DNA of 24,091 nt from JAOAFZ01 sp964407325 (lineage in GTDB: Bacteria; Patescibacteriota; Microgenomatia; UBA1406; GWC2-37-13). This document shows, one piece after another, positions 15,290 to 22,985 of the stretch. Every line of letters starts with the position of its first letter. The first letter of the stretch is position 1. The position numbers were made by a program, and so were the translations under genes. Where the stretch lies: NCBI GenBank assembly GCA_964407325.1, contig CAYOVA010000022.1:1-24091 (forward strand). The letters run 5' to 3'. Below the pieces are notes generated by a model. It was not told the DNA's origin and searched no databases. It was given only the letters and a program-made list of their open reading frames with translations.

Positions 15290-16669
15290 CTATTTGTGAA
15301 GAAAAAAACTATGCACGCCAGAAGCGCTGGTTTTTGCTTCGACAATTTCCGACCAATCACCGGGGCGGCACTCGTGTTGTCCGCGAACTTTAAAGTAGTA
15401 GGATGTATTGGGTCGAAGCATAGACACGCTGTAGCTTTGCACGCCTTCGCGAGCCAGATTGACTTGAGCGCCATGTTCTTCAGCAGAGGGGTTGGTAGAG
15501 TAACTGATTACAAATTCATTCGTGTTGCTAATAGGGCTAAAGAAGAGCGTGGCCGTATTCCCTTTTGTATCAATCTGAAACAGTTCTGTTTTAAACGGCT
15601 TTTCCACACCACAATCCCACGGTTCCTTGTCTTCTACCAATTCCTCTGGCTCGCCGTACGTAAACGTTCGCATATACATACGACCCCCACTCACTTGGGC
15701 AAATTGGGAATGGCCATCGGGGCTTATCCCCACACCGTACCAGTCCAAATCCACATTCCCGGCAGGCTGCACTTCCCGAAAGCTCTGCCCGCTGTTATCT
15801 GAATAGAATACCCGGTTATTGTTCGTTGTTCCGATACTGGTAGCAATCAGTATTTTGCTGCCGTCCATACTTATACCAGATGTCCGCCAATCATGGTCAA
15901 GGTCTCCCAATGGTTGTACTTCCCGCCAGGTGTCTCCCGTATTAGATGAAACATATACCCTGCCCCCATCCTGTCCGGCTACTATAATCTTGCCGGCGCC
16001 ATCAATACTTACGGTGTTCCAGCTAGAATCCATATCTCCCGCAGGACGAATTTCCGACCAGGTTTCACCTTTGTCGCGGGAACGGTACATTCTGCCACTA
16101 TAGTTTCCGGCAATTACTGTATCTCCGGAAGTATTCATTGCAATTGTCTGCCAGTTTCCGTTTGCATTGCCAGCAGGCCGCGTCTCTGACCAGGATGTTC
16201 CCCCATTGGTCGATCGGAATATACGCCCACTAGATACTCCTGCAACAAGGGTTCGTCCATCGGCGCTCATTGCCATAGAAGCCCATACGTTATCCTGGTT
16301 CCCATTAGCCCGAGCATCCGTCCAGGTAGTTCCCCCATTTGTAGAAATAAACACCCGAAACCCCGCTGCCGCTAACTTTTGTCCATCTGAACTCACCGCT
16401 ACTGAGCTCCAATACTGGTCTGACTCACCTTCAAAAGGGTCTGTCCAGGTTGCCCCGCTATCTCGAGAAAACACCAGACGTCCGCTACTGCCCCCGGCAA
16501 GAATCACCTGGCCATTTGGGCTGGTTGCAATACTTGTCCAGGGCGCATCAACATTGCCCAGCGGTCGAAGTTCAGTCCAGGCAGGATCGGCCGAGTACGT
16601 AGGTTGCACAAGAAGAAAGGGTACCAGTCCCACAAGGAACACCATGAAGATTTTTTTGAAATAACCCAT
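15290..16669 (-). CDS. Secreted seven-repeat Asp-box beta-propeller with FN3-like domain
   Basis: A 459-residue exported protein. The signal peptide is about 1-27 (FLVGLVPFLLVQPTYSA). Seven repeats of 41-49 residues begin at W31, W75, W116, W160, W204, W248 and F297. Six end in an Asp-box-like loop (SRDSGATW, STNGGTTW, STNGGTSW, SRDKGETW, SSNTGDTW, SDNSGQSF), as in sialidase/BNR propellers; this predicts one seven-bladed propeller. No sialidase catalytic Arg triad is evident, so binding rather than hydrolysis is likely. A C-terminal FN3-like domain follows with Cys353, LFQI (363-366), Cys434 and Trp439. There is no membrane anchor. Its promoter is TTGTTT-N17-TATACT. Confidence 0.85.
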   Translation of the reverse strand: MGYFKKIFMVFLVGLVPFLLVQPTYSADPAWTELRPLGNVDAPWTSIATSPNGQVILAGGSSGRLVFSRDSGATWTDPFEGESDQYWSSVAVSSDGQKLAAAGFRVFISTNGGTTWTDARANGNQDNVWASMAMSADGRTLVAGVSSGRIFRSTNGGTSWSETRPAGNANGNWQTIAMNTSGDTVIAGNYSGRMYRSRDKGETWSEIRPAGDMDSSWNTVSIDGAGKIIVAGQDGGRVYVSSNTGDTWREVQPLGDLDHDWRTSGISMDGSKILIATSIGTTNNNRVFYSDNSGQSFREVQPAGNVDLDWYGVGISPDGHSQFAQVSGGRMYMRTFTYGEPEELVEDKEPWDCGVEKPFKTELFQIDTKGNTATLFFSPISNTNEFVISYSTNPSAEEHGAQVNLAREGVQSYSVSMLRPNTSYYFKVRGQHECRPGDWSEIVEAKTSASGVHSFFLHK

Positions 16670-16675
16670 GTATTC

Positions 16676-16704
16676 AGTATAGGGAGGCTACAGATGAAAA
16701 ACAA
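16676..16704 (-). promoter_or_regulatory. Promoter of the propeller gene
   Basis: Minus strand: -35 TTGTTT (16699-16704), exact 17-nt spacer, -10 TATACT (16676-16681), 6 nt before ATG 16669. The transcript should start at or within a base or two of the start codon. Confidence 0.65.
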
Positions 16705-16756
16705 TACTCGTCAATATGAAGAACGAATAAGAAAAAACAATAGAAGAATTTAATTC

Positions 16757-17062
16757 TTACTTAAAAACCCCTAAAAAGATAAGAACAAATACCAAGGCGG
16801 TAATTCCTGCAAAAGCACCCACCGTCCGCAAAAAAAGAGTGGCTGCTTGCTTTTTGTGCCCATCCAGCAACAGCAATAATGGTTGATACAAAAACAAATA
16901 GGCCATCACAGCAGCGGAAAGCGTAAAGAGCGAAAGGACGGCAATTGGCGTGAGTATGGTGTCTTTGGGACCAAATAACTGATTCCCAAAGGTCATAAAC
17001 AAGGCAATAAAGCTAATATATGCAGTCGCACAGGCCGCGTTGATAAAAGGATTTTTTGTCAT
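16757..17062 (-). CDS. Small three-helix membrane protein
   Basis: A 101-residue membrane protein with three helices: about 8-27 (NAACATAYISFIALFMTFGN), 36-60 (LTPIAVLSLFTLSAAVMAYLF) and 76-99 (TLFLRTVGAFAGITALVFVL). A short cytoplasmic-looking loop DGHKKQA lies between helices 2 and 3. I recall similar short proteins (…SAAVMxYLFLYQP…) in CPR genomes, but cannot give a name or function. A possible promoter TTGCTA-N17-TAGTTT ends 8 nt before ATG. It is divergent from the 880-residue gene. Confidence 0.75.
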   Translation of the reverse strand: MTKNPFINAACATAYISFIALFMTFGNQLFGPKDTILTPIAVLSLFTLSAAVMAYLFLYQPLLLLLDGHKKQAATLFLRTVGAFAGITALVFVLIFLGVFK

Positions 17063-17127
17063 ATGTGTTTAAACTAGAAATGTATATTAAGTATAGCAAC
17101 ATTTGCAAGGATTTTTGCCAGCAGATT

Positions 17128-17158
17128 CATAGTACTATGATAGTAAATCCAGTACTAT
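17128..17158 (+). promoter_or_regulatory. Repeated AGTACTAT boxes over the promoter of the VWD gene
   Basis: A perfect 12-bp palindrome CATAGTACTATG (17128-17139) and a second AGTACTAT (17151-17158), spaced 20 bp start to start. The second contains the -10 TACTAT (17153-17158), 6 nt before ATG 17165; the first lies where the -35 should be. Two turns of helix between boxes suggests a regulator site. Confidence 0.45.
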
Positions 17159-17164
17159 ATACCT

Positions 17165-19807
17165 ATGCAAGCAGTGCAGCATGCTAAAAAAGCAACAGTT
17201 TTTATAGTCCTCCTTCTTTTGCTACAAGTGCTTAGCCCCGTGCTTGCCCAAACCGCCCCTTCCGTACCTGAATCGCCACTTAAGGGATCGCTAAACATCG
17301 AAAATCCGGTAAAACCCGTCCTGGAGCTTACAAACACCGGCAGCCAGGCCTGTGCTGTTATCAACACAAGCTACGGGACTGTTTCTGTTTCCCGATTTGA
17401 GCAGGAGGGAAAAACGATAGAAGCAATTCCCATCCAGACCAACCTGGATGACAGTATGGACGTGTTTTTTGAGCGCAACGTGAAGGTACTTCAACCGGGA
17501 GAAAAGACAGCTATTGAACTTGCGGTGTATCCGTTCAAATCAGGCTCCGCACTCAAGACCATATCCTGGTCAAAAACAACTGGCGCATTCGGGATGATCT
17601 ATCCGTTTGTCGCAAACAAACCATACACGCTGGAAATTGCGTATCAGCCACCAGTTGCCGCACTTGGGGATGTCCCGCTGTGTGGTAGCGCTTCTGCATC
17701 AACTGGCGACTCTGCTCTACCGCCATTTGCCAACTGGCAGATGGTAGCAATCGGGATCGGTGGTATAGTTCTTTTGGTACTTTTGCTTTTCATATTGCTC
17801 CGGAAGCGAAAAAAACATTCTAAAACGGGAGCAGCACTACTGCTATTTATTACAGCCTCCACACTGCTGTGTATAAAACCGGTTTCCGCCGAATACTCTG
17901 TTCCGACAGATGCAGTGGGTCAATTCGATGCCTGCATGGCGATTTTTAATGAACATCCCGAGATTACCGATCCCATCTTAAGCGATATTGATCCGGAGAC
18001 AATTTACATCTTTACCAACAGCGAACACTACAATGATGCAACAGACTGGCCGGACGGTTCGTACCATGTACACTGGGATCCTGAATCCGAGTATCCCTAC
18101 CCGGGCGGAGACGGGGTTATGTCAAACCCGTGCGACAGGCTGTTTCATGAGCTGTACCATGTCTACGAAATCAGCAACCGCACCAATGACCGGAGTGAAT
18201 GCGGCAGCTCCGGTATCCCGATTGCTGAAGTCAATGCTGTCCGTGCCCAGAACGCACTGCGGGAAGCGATGGGATTACCTCCGCGAACCCACTATGGCTT
18301 CGATCCGCTCCCCTCCGGGGGGTGTGACGAAGAAGAACCCGAAGAGCCACCGCCACCTTCCTTTGGCTGCGGCTTTTCCTGTGCTTCTTCCTGGGGTGAT
18401 CCGCATATACGAACGTTCGATATGGTGTACTTTGATTTTCATGCAGTAGGAGAGTTTCTATACTCCACCGATTCCAGCGGTGAATATGAGGTGCAGGTAC
18501 GCCAGCAGTCCTGGCCTCGCTCAAGAAGTGCTGCAATAAACACGGCCATTGCAATACAAATAATGCAGGATACAGTGGAACTAAAGGTACAGGGCGGACA
18601 GTTTGTTCTGGTAGAAAACGGGAAAGAAACGCCTCTGGAAAGTAAAACACTGCCATCTGGAGGACAACTCGAAACGCAAAATGGCAACTATGCCTACCTT
18701 TCATGGCCGGACGGCACGATGGTAAAGGTCCATTTTTACAATACCTATGGGCTGGATATTTTTGTGCAGCCTTCGGAACGCAGAAAATCCCGTCTGGCAG
18801 GGGTTCTCGGTAATATGAACGATAACCGAGAAGACGACTTGCAGATTCGTGGCTCCAGAAAGGTTATTAAAGCGCAATTTGATCAGATCTATCCCGCTTT
18901 TGCAGACAGCTGGCGGTTAACACAAGAAAGTTCACTGTTTACCTATGCACCAGGAACAGACACCGAAACATTTACTGACAGGTCGCTCCCGGAACAATAT
19001 GTTCCACCAGAACAACTTGGCAACAGAGCCAGTGCTGAAAGAATCTGTAAGGCACTGGGAATTACCGAGCCCGCGGTGTTAGAAACCTGTATTTTTGATG
19101 TGGCTATTACCAACCGTCCGGATTTTGCGTATTCCGCAAGCTATGTACAAAAATCCTTTGCAGCTACACCCCAGGGTAACAATGTAACGTGGAACATGGT
19201 TATTACCCAACCGGGCGAAAGCGCAGTAGAGCGGTTTGAAGCAACGGAGGGAGATGTTCTGTTTTTTGAGATACCGAGTACAACATTTCCCGCCCAGTGT
19301 GGTGCACTTGGTGTTCGCAATCCCGGGGGAGATATAATTGCAACTGGCTGCATAACCAGCGGCAGCGGATTTGTTGACCGCTTTGAAATACCTGCCACTG
19401 GCACCTATGAGTTTTTCTTCAAGCCGGTAGGTGGAGCAACCGGACAGGCCGCGGTAAAAATGCACACGGTACAGGATGTAACAGGTACGATTATTCCCGG
19501 AACTTCCCCCTTTGATGTAAACCTGACCACTCCCGGTGCGATGGCACAACTTACCTTTGCAGGTGTAGCAGGACAACAAATCGAAGTACAGTTTTCCAAC
19601 AGTACCCTTCCCGGCCAGTGCGGAGGATTTTATCTTACCGGACCGGAAGGGAATAACATCGGCAGTACGTGTATTACAAACGGCGAAGGCATCATTGATC
19701 CGGGGGGGATTCAACTCACAGAAACCGGCACCTACACCGTAACTATTGATCCTGGTAACATCGGAACAGGCAGTGTTCGGGTTGAGGTAGTGCTACGGGA
19801 TATATAA
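17165..19807 (+). CDS. Membrane-anchored multidomain surface protein: M91-like zincin, VWD and PPC-like repeats
   Basis: An 880-residue exported protein. Order: signal peptide (1-29); a beta-rich domain (about 35-175); a membrane helix (193-212) followed by RKRKKHSK; a second hydrophobic stretch (223-242) that itself looks like a signal peptide (CIKPVSA|EY). Next is a zincin-like domain with HELYH (328-332), possible third ligand Glu355, and NALREAMGLPPRTHYG, which resembles peptidase family M91 (NleD-type). An acidic Pro linker (EEEPEEPPPP) leads to a von Willebrand D domain (about 405-560: SWGDPHIRTFD, GVLGNMNDNREDD). Two PPC-like repeats (about 680-775 and 780-880) each carry a QCG...TGC or TC pair. 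It may be an in-frame fusion of two surface genes. Proteolysis is inferred, adhesion likely. A -10 lies 6 nt before ATG. Confidence 0.82.
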   Translation: MQAVQHAKKATVFIVLLLLLQVLSPVLAQTAPSVPESPLKGSLNIENPVKPVLELTNTGSQACAVINTSYGTVSVSRFEQEGKTIEAIPIQTNLDDSMDVFFERNVKVLQPGEKTAIELAVYPFKSGSALKTISWSKTTGAFGMIYPFVANKPYTLEIAYQPPVAALGDVPLCGSASASTGDSALPPFANWQMVAIGIGGIVLLVLLLFILLRKRKKHSKTGAALLLFITASTLLCIKPVSAEYSVPTDAVGQFDACMAIFNEHPEITDPILSDIDPETIYIFTNSEHYNDATDWPDGSYHVHWDPESEYPYPGGDGVMSNPCDRLFHELYHVYEISNRTNDRSECGSSGIPIAEVNAVRAQNALREAMGLPPRTHYGFDPLPSGGCDEEEPEEPPPPSFGCGFSCASSWGDPHIRTFDMVYFDFHAVGEFLYSTDSSGEYEVQVRQQSWPRSRSAAINTAIAIQIMQDTVELKVQGGQFVLVENGKETPLESKTLPSGGQLETQNGNYAYLSWPDGTMVKVHFYNTYGLDIFVQPSERRKSRLAGVLGNMNDNREDDLQIRGSRKVIKAQFDQIYPAFADSWRLTQESSLFTYAPGTDTETFTDRSLPEQYVPPEQLGNRASAERICKALGITEPAVLETCIFDVAITNRPDFAYSASYVQKSFAATPQGNNVTWNMVITQPGESAVERFEATEGDVLFFEIPSTTFPAQCGALGVRNPGGDIIATGCITSGSGFVDRFEIPATGTYEFFFKPVGGATGQAAVKMHTVQDVTGTIIPGTSPFDVNLTTPGAMAQLTFAGVAGQQIEVQFSNSTLPGQCGGFYLTGPEGNNIGSTCITNGEGIIDPGGIQLTETGTYTVTIDPGNIGTGSVRVEVVLRDI

Positions 19808-19857
19808 CTCCAGGACTTTCTACCAGCACAAAATGTGATACTCTTATATATACAAGT

Positions 19858-21546
19858 ATGAAAAAAATTTTGGCAGCTATTGCCATTCTTCTTGCGTGCA
19901 CTCCTTTTTTTTCTCCATTCTATGTAAAAGGCGCAGATAATCTTGTCGGGTACTGGAAGTTTGATCAGGGCAGTGGAACATCACCTGTTGACAGTAGCGG
20001 GGAAAACGTCTCAGGATCTTTTACTGCAACACAACCAACATGGTCCACTGATGTACCTTCCACACAGTTTAGCAACCCGTATTCTCTGGACTTTAGTGGA
20101 ACGGGTGACGGGATAACAATAGCCTGGCCTTCTGCGCTTAACTTTGCCGAAACTGCACCACGATCCTTTTCTTTCTGGTACAAACCCACAGGAGACGGTG
20201 AAAACGCATCAGGAAACTTCGATCGCATTATTAGCTGGTCAGATGATAAGTTCGAAATTGCCGGAACATTTGGAGATGTATCTGTACACAGACTGGCCTT
20301 TTATGATGGTACCTGGCGGGATACCGGTTTTAATATGTCTGTTGGTACCTGGTACAACATTACCTTTACCTATGACGGTACCAATATAAAACTGTTTGTA
20401 AACAATGTAGAACGGTTCTCCGGGACATCGGCCGGGAGAGCCTTGAGCGGCACAATGTACATTGGTACAAGACATACAGGTGATGAAGGTATCAATGGAA
20501 GAGTTGACGATGTACGTGTCTATGACCGTGCTTTAACACTGTCCGAAGTCCAGAATATCTCTGAAGGCGGGTCTGGCCCGGGCTTGCCTACTTCTACACC
20601 TACACCGTCTCCAACCCCAACTCCTACCAGTACACCAACACCCACTGCTACACTAACGCCAACGAGAACTCCCACACCAAGTCCTACCACGAGTACCTCC
20701 TCTTCTTCAACGTCCTCATCTTCCACAGGCAGTATCTCTTCTGTCTGCTCCTCACAAAAGCCATCTTCAGCACCTGATTTGTTTCAAATCAGCACGTCCC
20801 CTACAACAGCAACGCTCTACTTTACGCCTGTTAGTCCGGCAACCGGGTATATTGTAAGCTACGGTACTACCCCTGAAGCGAATCAATACAGCTATTCCTT
20901 TAGCTACTCAAATGGTAGCGGCGCAGCATCGTACACTATAAAAGAGCTATCCCGCGGTACTCACTACTACTTTAAAATACAGGGTAAAAACGATTGTACT
21001 GCTGGAGACTGGTCTGCTGCCTTGGGCCAGACAACAACAGGTGGATCACAACCCTCTTCACTTCCTTCACCTACTCCGCGAGGAACAATCCAGGTTGTGG
21101 AAAAAAAGCAGGAAACAACCAAACAGGCTGTACAACCTCAAGAATTAGAAACAAACGAAACGGAAAACGACACTTCACCTTCAAAAGCAGAGGGATACGA
21201 GCTTGTTGTTGAAGTTATCCATGAAGGAAAACCTGTCGAAGGGGCAACTGTTGAAGTGCACTCAACACCACGAAAAACAACAACCGACAAAGATGGTATC
21301 GCCCGATTCCCGGATATGGAAAAGGGTGAGCATACTGTTTTCCTGTCGTACGAAGGATTCCAGGGGAAAGAACAGATAACGCTGGATGGGAAAGATAAAG
21401 ACGTAACAATGAGTTTTACCGTGGAGTTACAACCAAGTAATACGTTTTTGAGCCCCCTTGCTTTGGGTATTATTGCTGTGTTGTGTATTGGAATTCTGAT
21501 CCTGTTTATTCTATTGAAAAAGAGAAGAAAGAAATCCTCTTTGTAG
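19858..21546 (+). CDS. Membrane-anchored LamG + FN3 + Ig-like surface protein
   Basis: A 562-residue cell-surface protein. The signal peptide is about 1-25. A LamG/concanavalin-type jelly roll spans about 28-235 (LVGYWKFDQGSG at the start, GRVDDVRVYDRALTLSEV at its end, the LamG_3 hallmark), likely binding sugar or protein. A Thr/Pro/Ser linker (about 243-292) precedes the third FN3-like domain of the window, with Cys297, LFQI (308-311), Cys380 and Trp385. A charged linker follows, then a carboxypeptidase-regulatory/Ig-like domain (KPVEGATVEVHSTPRKTTTD, given in part), one membrane helix and a KKRRKK tail inside. A C-terminal anchor without sortase motif. It lies 50 nt after the VWD gene with its own -10-like TATATA 5 nt before ATG. 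Confidence 0.87.
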   Translation: MKKILAAIAILLACTPFFSPFYVKGADNLVGYWKFDQGSGTSPVDSSGENVSGSFTATQPTWSTDVPSTQFSNPYSLDFSGTGDGITIAWPSALNFAETAPRSFSFWYKPTGDGENASGNFDRIISWSDDKFEIAGTFGDVSVHRLAFYDGTWRDTGFNMSVGTWYNITFTYDGTNIKLFVNNVERFSGTSAGRALSGTMYIGTRHTGDEGINGRVDDVRVYDRALTLSEVQNISEGGSGPGLPTSTPTPSPTPTPTSTPTPTATLTPTRTPTPSPTTSTSSSSTSSSSTGSISSVCSSQKPSSAPDLFQISTSPTTATLYFTPVSPATGYIVSYGTTPEANQYSYSFSYSNGSGAASYTIKELSRGTHYYFKIQGKNDCTAGDWSAALGQTTTGGSQPSSLPSPTPRGTIQVVEKKQETTKQAVQPQELETNETENDTSPSKAEGYELVVEVIHEGKPVEGATVEVHSTPRKTTTDKDGIARFPDMEKGEHTVFLSYEGFQGKEQITLDGKDKDVTMSFTVELQPSNTFLSPLALGIIAVLCIGILILFILLKKRRKKSSL

Positions 21547-21682
21547 GATAGTCCGTTACCACCTGAAAAAATCGCCTTACACAAAAGCCCATATGTAATA
21601 CTCGAATCAGGAAAAGTGTCAAGTCACAACAGTGTTATAAGAAAATTCCGGAATCTGGTAAAGAGGCTAATTGTATTGATCG

Positions 21683-22186
21683 TTATTCCCCGGCTTTTCG
21701 AATTGTCTCAAGGTCGATTTTCTTCATTGGCATAAATGCGGCAGTTACTTTTTCCCCTATTTCAGGGCTCTGTCTCATCATTTCATCGAGAATCCTGGGG
21801 ACTACCTGCCAGGTAACCCCGAATTTGTCTATACACCATCCGCATTGTTCTGCTTCAGGGACTGCCGAAAGTTTTTCCCAGAAATAATCAATTTCTTCCT
21901 GTGTTTCGCACTCGATTATGTAAGATGTCCCCCCATTCAGTTTGAATTGGTCCATAGGCCCACCATTCAGAGCCATAAAGCTAATTCCATCAAGTTCGCA
22001 TTCAGCTGTCAGAACGGACCCTTCAGGTCTGCCGGAAACCTCTTCAGATGCTTTTGGAGCTTTTGTGATATCACCCAGCTTTGCTGTGTGTTCTCCTGGA
22101 GCTGAATTAAATGTTTCTATGTAGTATTGTATTGCCTCTTCGCCATCGTTATTAACGAACCAAAGACAGGTGATGAGTTTACTCAT
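21683..22186 (-). CDS. VOC family protein (3-dmu-9_3-mt / PhnB type)
   Basis: A 167-residue soluble protein of the VOC fold, in the group annotated as 3-demethylubiquinone-9 3-methyltransferase-like; that name does not imply this activity. Signature parts are CLWFVNNDGEEAIQYYIETF (7-26), ECELDGISFMALNGGPMDQF (given in part) and CGWCIDKFGVTWQVVPRIL. A C-terminal MMRQSPEIGEKVTAAFMPMK is usual for the subgroup. Second gene of a VOC operon: its ATG lies 2 nt after the stop of 22189-22614, so the pair is probably co-translated. Confidence 0.88.
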   Translation of the reverse strand: MSKLITCLWFVNNDGEEAIQYYIETFNSAPGEHTAKLGDITKAPKASEEVSGRPEGSVLTAECELDGISFMALNGGPMDQFKLNGGTSYIIECETQEEIDYFWEKLSAVPEAEQCGWCIDKFGVTWQVVPRILDEMMRQSPEIGEKVTAAFMPMKKIDLETIRKAGE

Positions 22187-22188
22187 AT

Positions 22189-22614
22189 TTATTTAGATGA
22201 AAATTCAATAATCCATTCAATCCCGTATTTATCTCGAAACATTCCTGCGTATGAGCCCCAGGGGCTATCTCCCATGGCTCCTTCTACTTCTCCTCCTGCG
22301 GAAAGTCCATTAAACAATTTCTCTGCTTCTTCTTTGCTATCCGTTTGTACCAAGATTTTGCTTCGATTTTCTCGTTCATTTACTTTCCCCATAACCTCGG
22401 GCACATCATTGGCTATTAACATGGTATTGGGGCCAATAAGCAGAGCAATATACATAATTTTTTGTTCTTCTTTTTCGGGAATAGGGAATTCATCGCTGGC
22501 AATATCTTTGAAACGCACCACCTTCGTAAACTCTCCGCCAAAAACAGATTTATAAAAAGTGAATGCTTCTTCGGCATTTCCGTTAAAGTTGATCCAGGTA
22601 TTAAGTGTAGGCAT
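22189..22614 (-). CDS. VOC family (PhnB-like) protein
   Basis: A 141-residue VOC-fold protein: LNTWINFNGNAEEAFTFYKS (4-23), FGGEFTKVVRFKD, then PNTMLIANDVPE and DSPWGSYAGMFRDKYGIEW in the second module. It is related to both other VOC proteins here, most to 14788-15207 in the WG-x-x-x-G-MF-x-DK-x-G pattern. Ligand unknown. First gene of the pair; an extended -10 (TGCTATAAT, hexamer 22621-22626) lies 6 nt before ATG 22614, giving a leaderless start. Confidence 0.87.
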   Translation of the reverse strand: MPTLNTWINFNGNAEEAFTFYKSVFGGEFTKVVRFKDIASDEFPIPEKEEQKIMYIALLIGPNTMLIANDVPEVMGKVNERENRSKILVQTDSKEEAEKLFNGLSAGGEVEGAMGDSPWGSYAGMFRDKYGIEWIIEFSSK

Positions 22615-22620
22615 TGCATT

Positions 22621-22628
22621 ATTATAGC
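22621..22628 (-). promoter_or_regulatory. Extended -10 promoter of the VOC operon
   Basis: TGCTATAAT on the minus strand: consensus TATAAT preceded by TG at the extended position; no convincing -35. Six nt separate it from the start codon at 22614. Confidence 0.65.
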
Positions 22629-22635
22629 AAGTTAA

Positions 22636-22719
22636 ATGCCATTAAAAAAACTAGTTTCTTTTGAAGAGGCGAAACAGATTGGAGAACAAAAAATGGAAAG
22701 TGAAGGAGAAAGAGCTTAA
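22636..22719 (+). CDS. Possible 27-residue ORF
   Basis: A short open frame, MPLKKLVSFEEAKQIGEQKM and a few more charged residues. The helical, Lys/Glu-rich text looks like real coding sequence, perhaps the start of a decayed gene. A TATAG-like -10 sits 8 nt upstream in the stretch shared with the divergent VOC promoter. Its stop overlaps that of the gene on the other strand. No family is recognised. Confidence 0.25.
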   Translation: MPLKKLVSFEEAKQIGEQKMESEGERA

Positions 22720-22985
22720 AGTTGTTGATCGTTTCGTCTTCTTAGAAGAGGAAAAAGATACATATAGATTCCAGTCAACATCATAATCCCAAGCGAGATT
22801 ACAAAATAGATACTAAAGTCATTGTGTAAACTTCTCATAAGTCCTAAGTCCAAAAAAGATAGACTGCTAAAAAAGGAAAATTTAAGGATGATACCTGTAA
22901 TACTCATAAAAATTATGAGAAATGAAGTTAAAAATAGAAATAACCTGTGAATTTTTTTTGCCCAAAGATACATCTTAATCATCAT
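22716..22985 (-). CDS. Small PepSY-like two-helix membrane protein
   Basis: An 89-residue membrane protein with two helices (about 15-36 and 57-80) and a short loop, like a miniature PepSY-associated TM protein: KKIHRLFLFLTSFLIIFMSI (10-29, given in part), then LMRSLHNDFSIYFVISLGIM. His13 and His54 sit at the helix ends and could bind heme or a quinone site. It follows the cytochrome b5-like gene, overlapping it by 11 nt if it starts at 22985, or beginning 1 nt after its stop (TAA-G-ATG) if it starts at 22973. The latter matches the spacing seen in the ArsR operon. Coupling implies a joint role in membrane electron transfer (inference). Confidence 0.7.
   Translation of the reverse strand: MMIKMYLWAKKIHRLFLFLTSFLIIFMSITGIILKFSFFSSLSFLDLGLMRSLHNDFSIYFVISLGIMMLTGIYMYLFPLLRRRNDQQL

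Noticed and set aside
15236..15802. A 188-residue + strand frame opposite the propeller gene
   Set aside because: The opposite strand encodes regular propeller repeats and the FN3 module; this frame shows no family features.
15290..16669. Active sialidase
   Set aside because: Asp boxes are present, but I could not find the Arg triad, Tyr/Glu pair or Asp needed for catalysis; regular repeats favour a binding propeller.
19079..19714. A 211-residue minus-strand frame inside the VWD gene
   Set aside because: Its text has no domain or compositional sense (many Cys, Lys, Tyr), while the + strand holds clear repeats.
20520..20726. A minus-strand Val/Gly-rich reading of 68 residues
   Set aside because: It is the antisense shadow of the Thr/Pro/Ser linker in the LamG protein.
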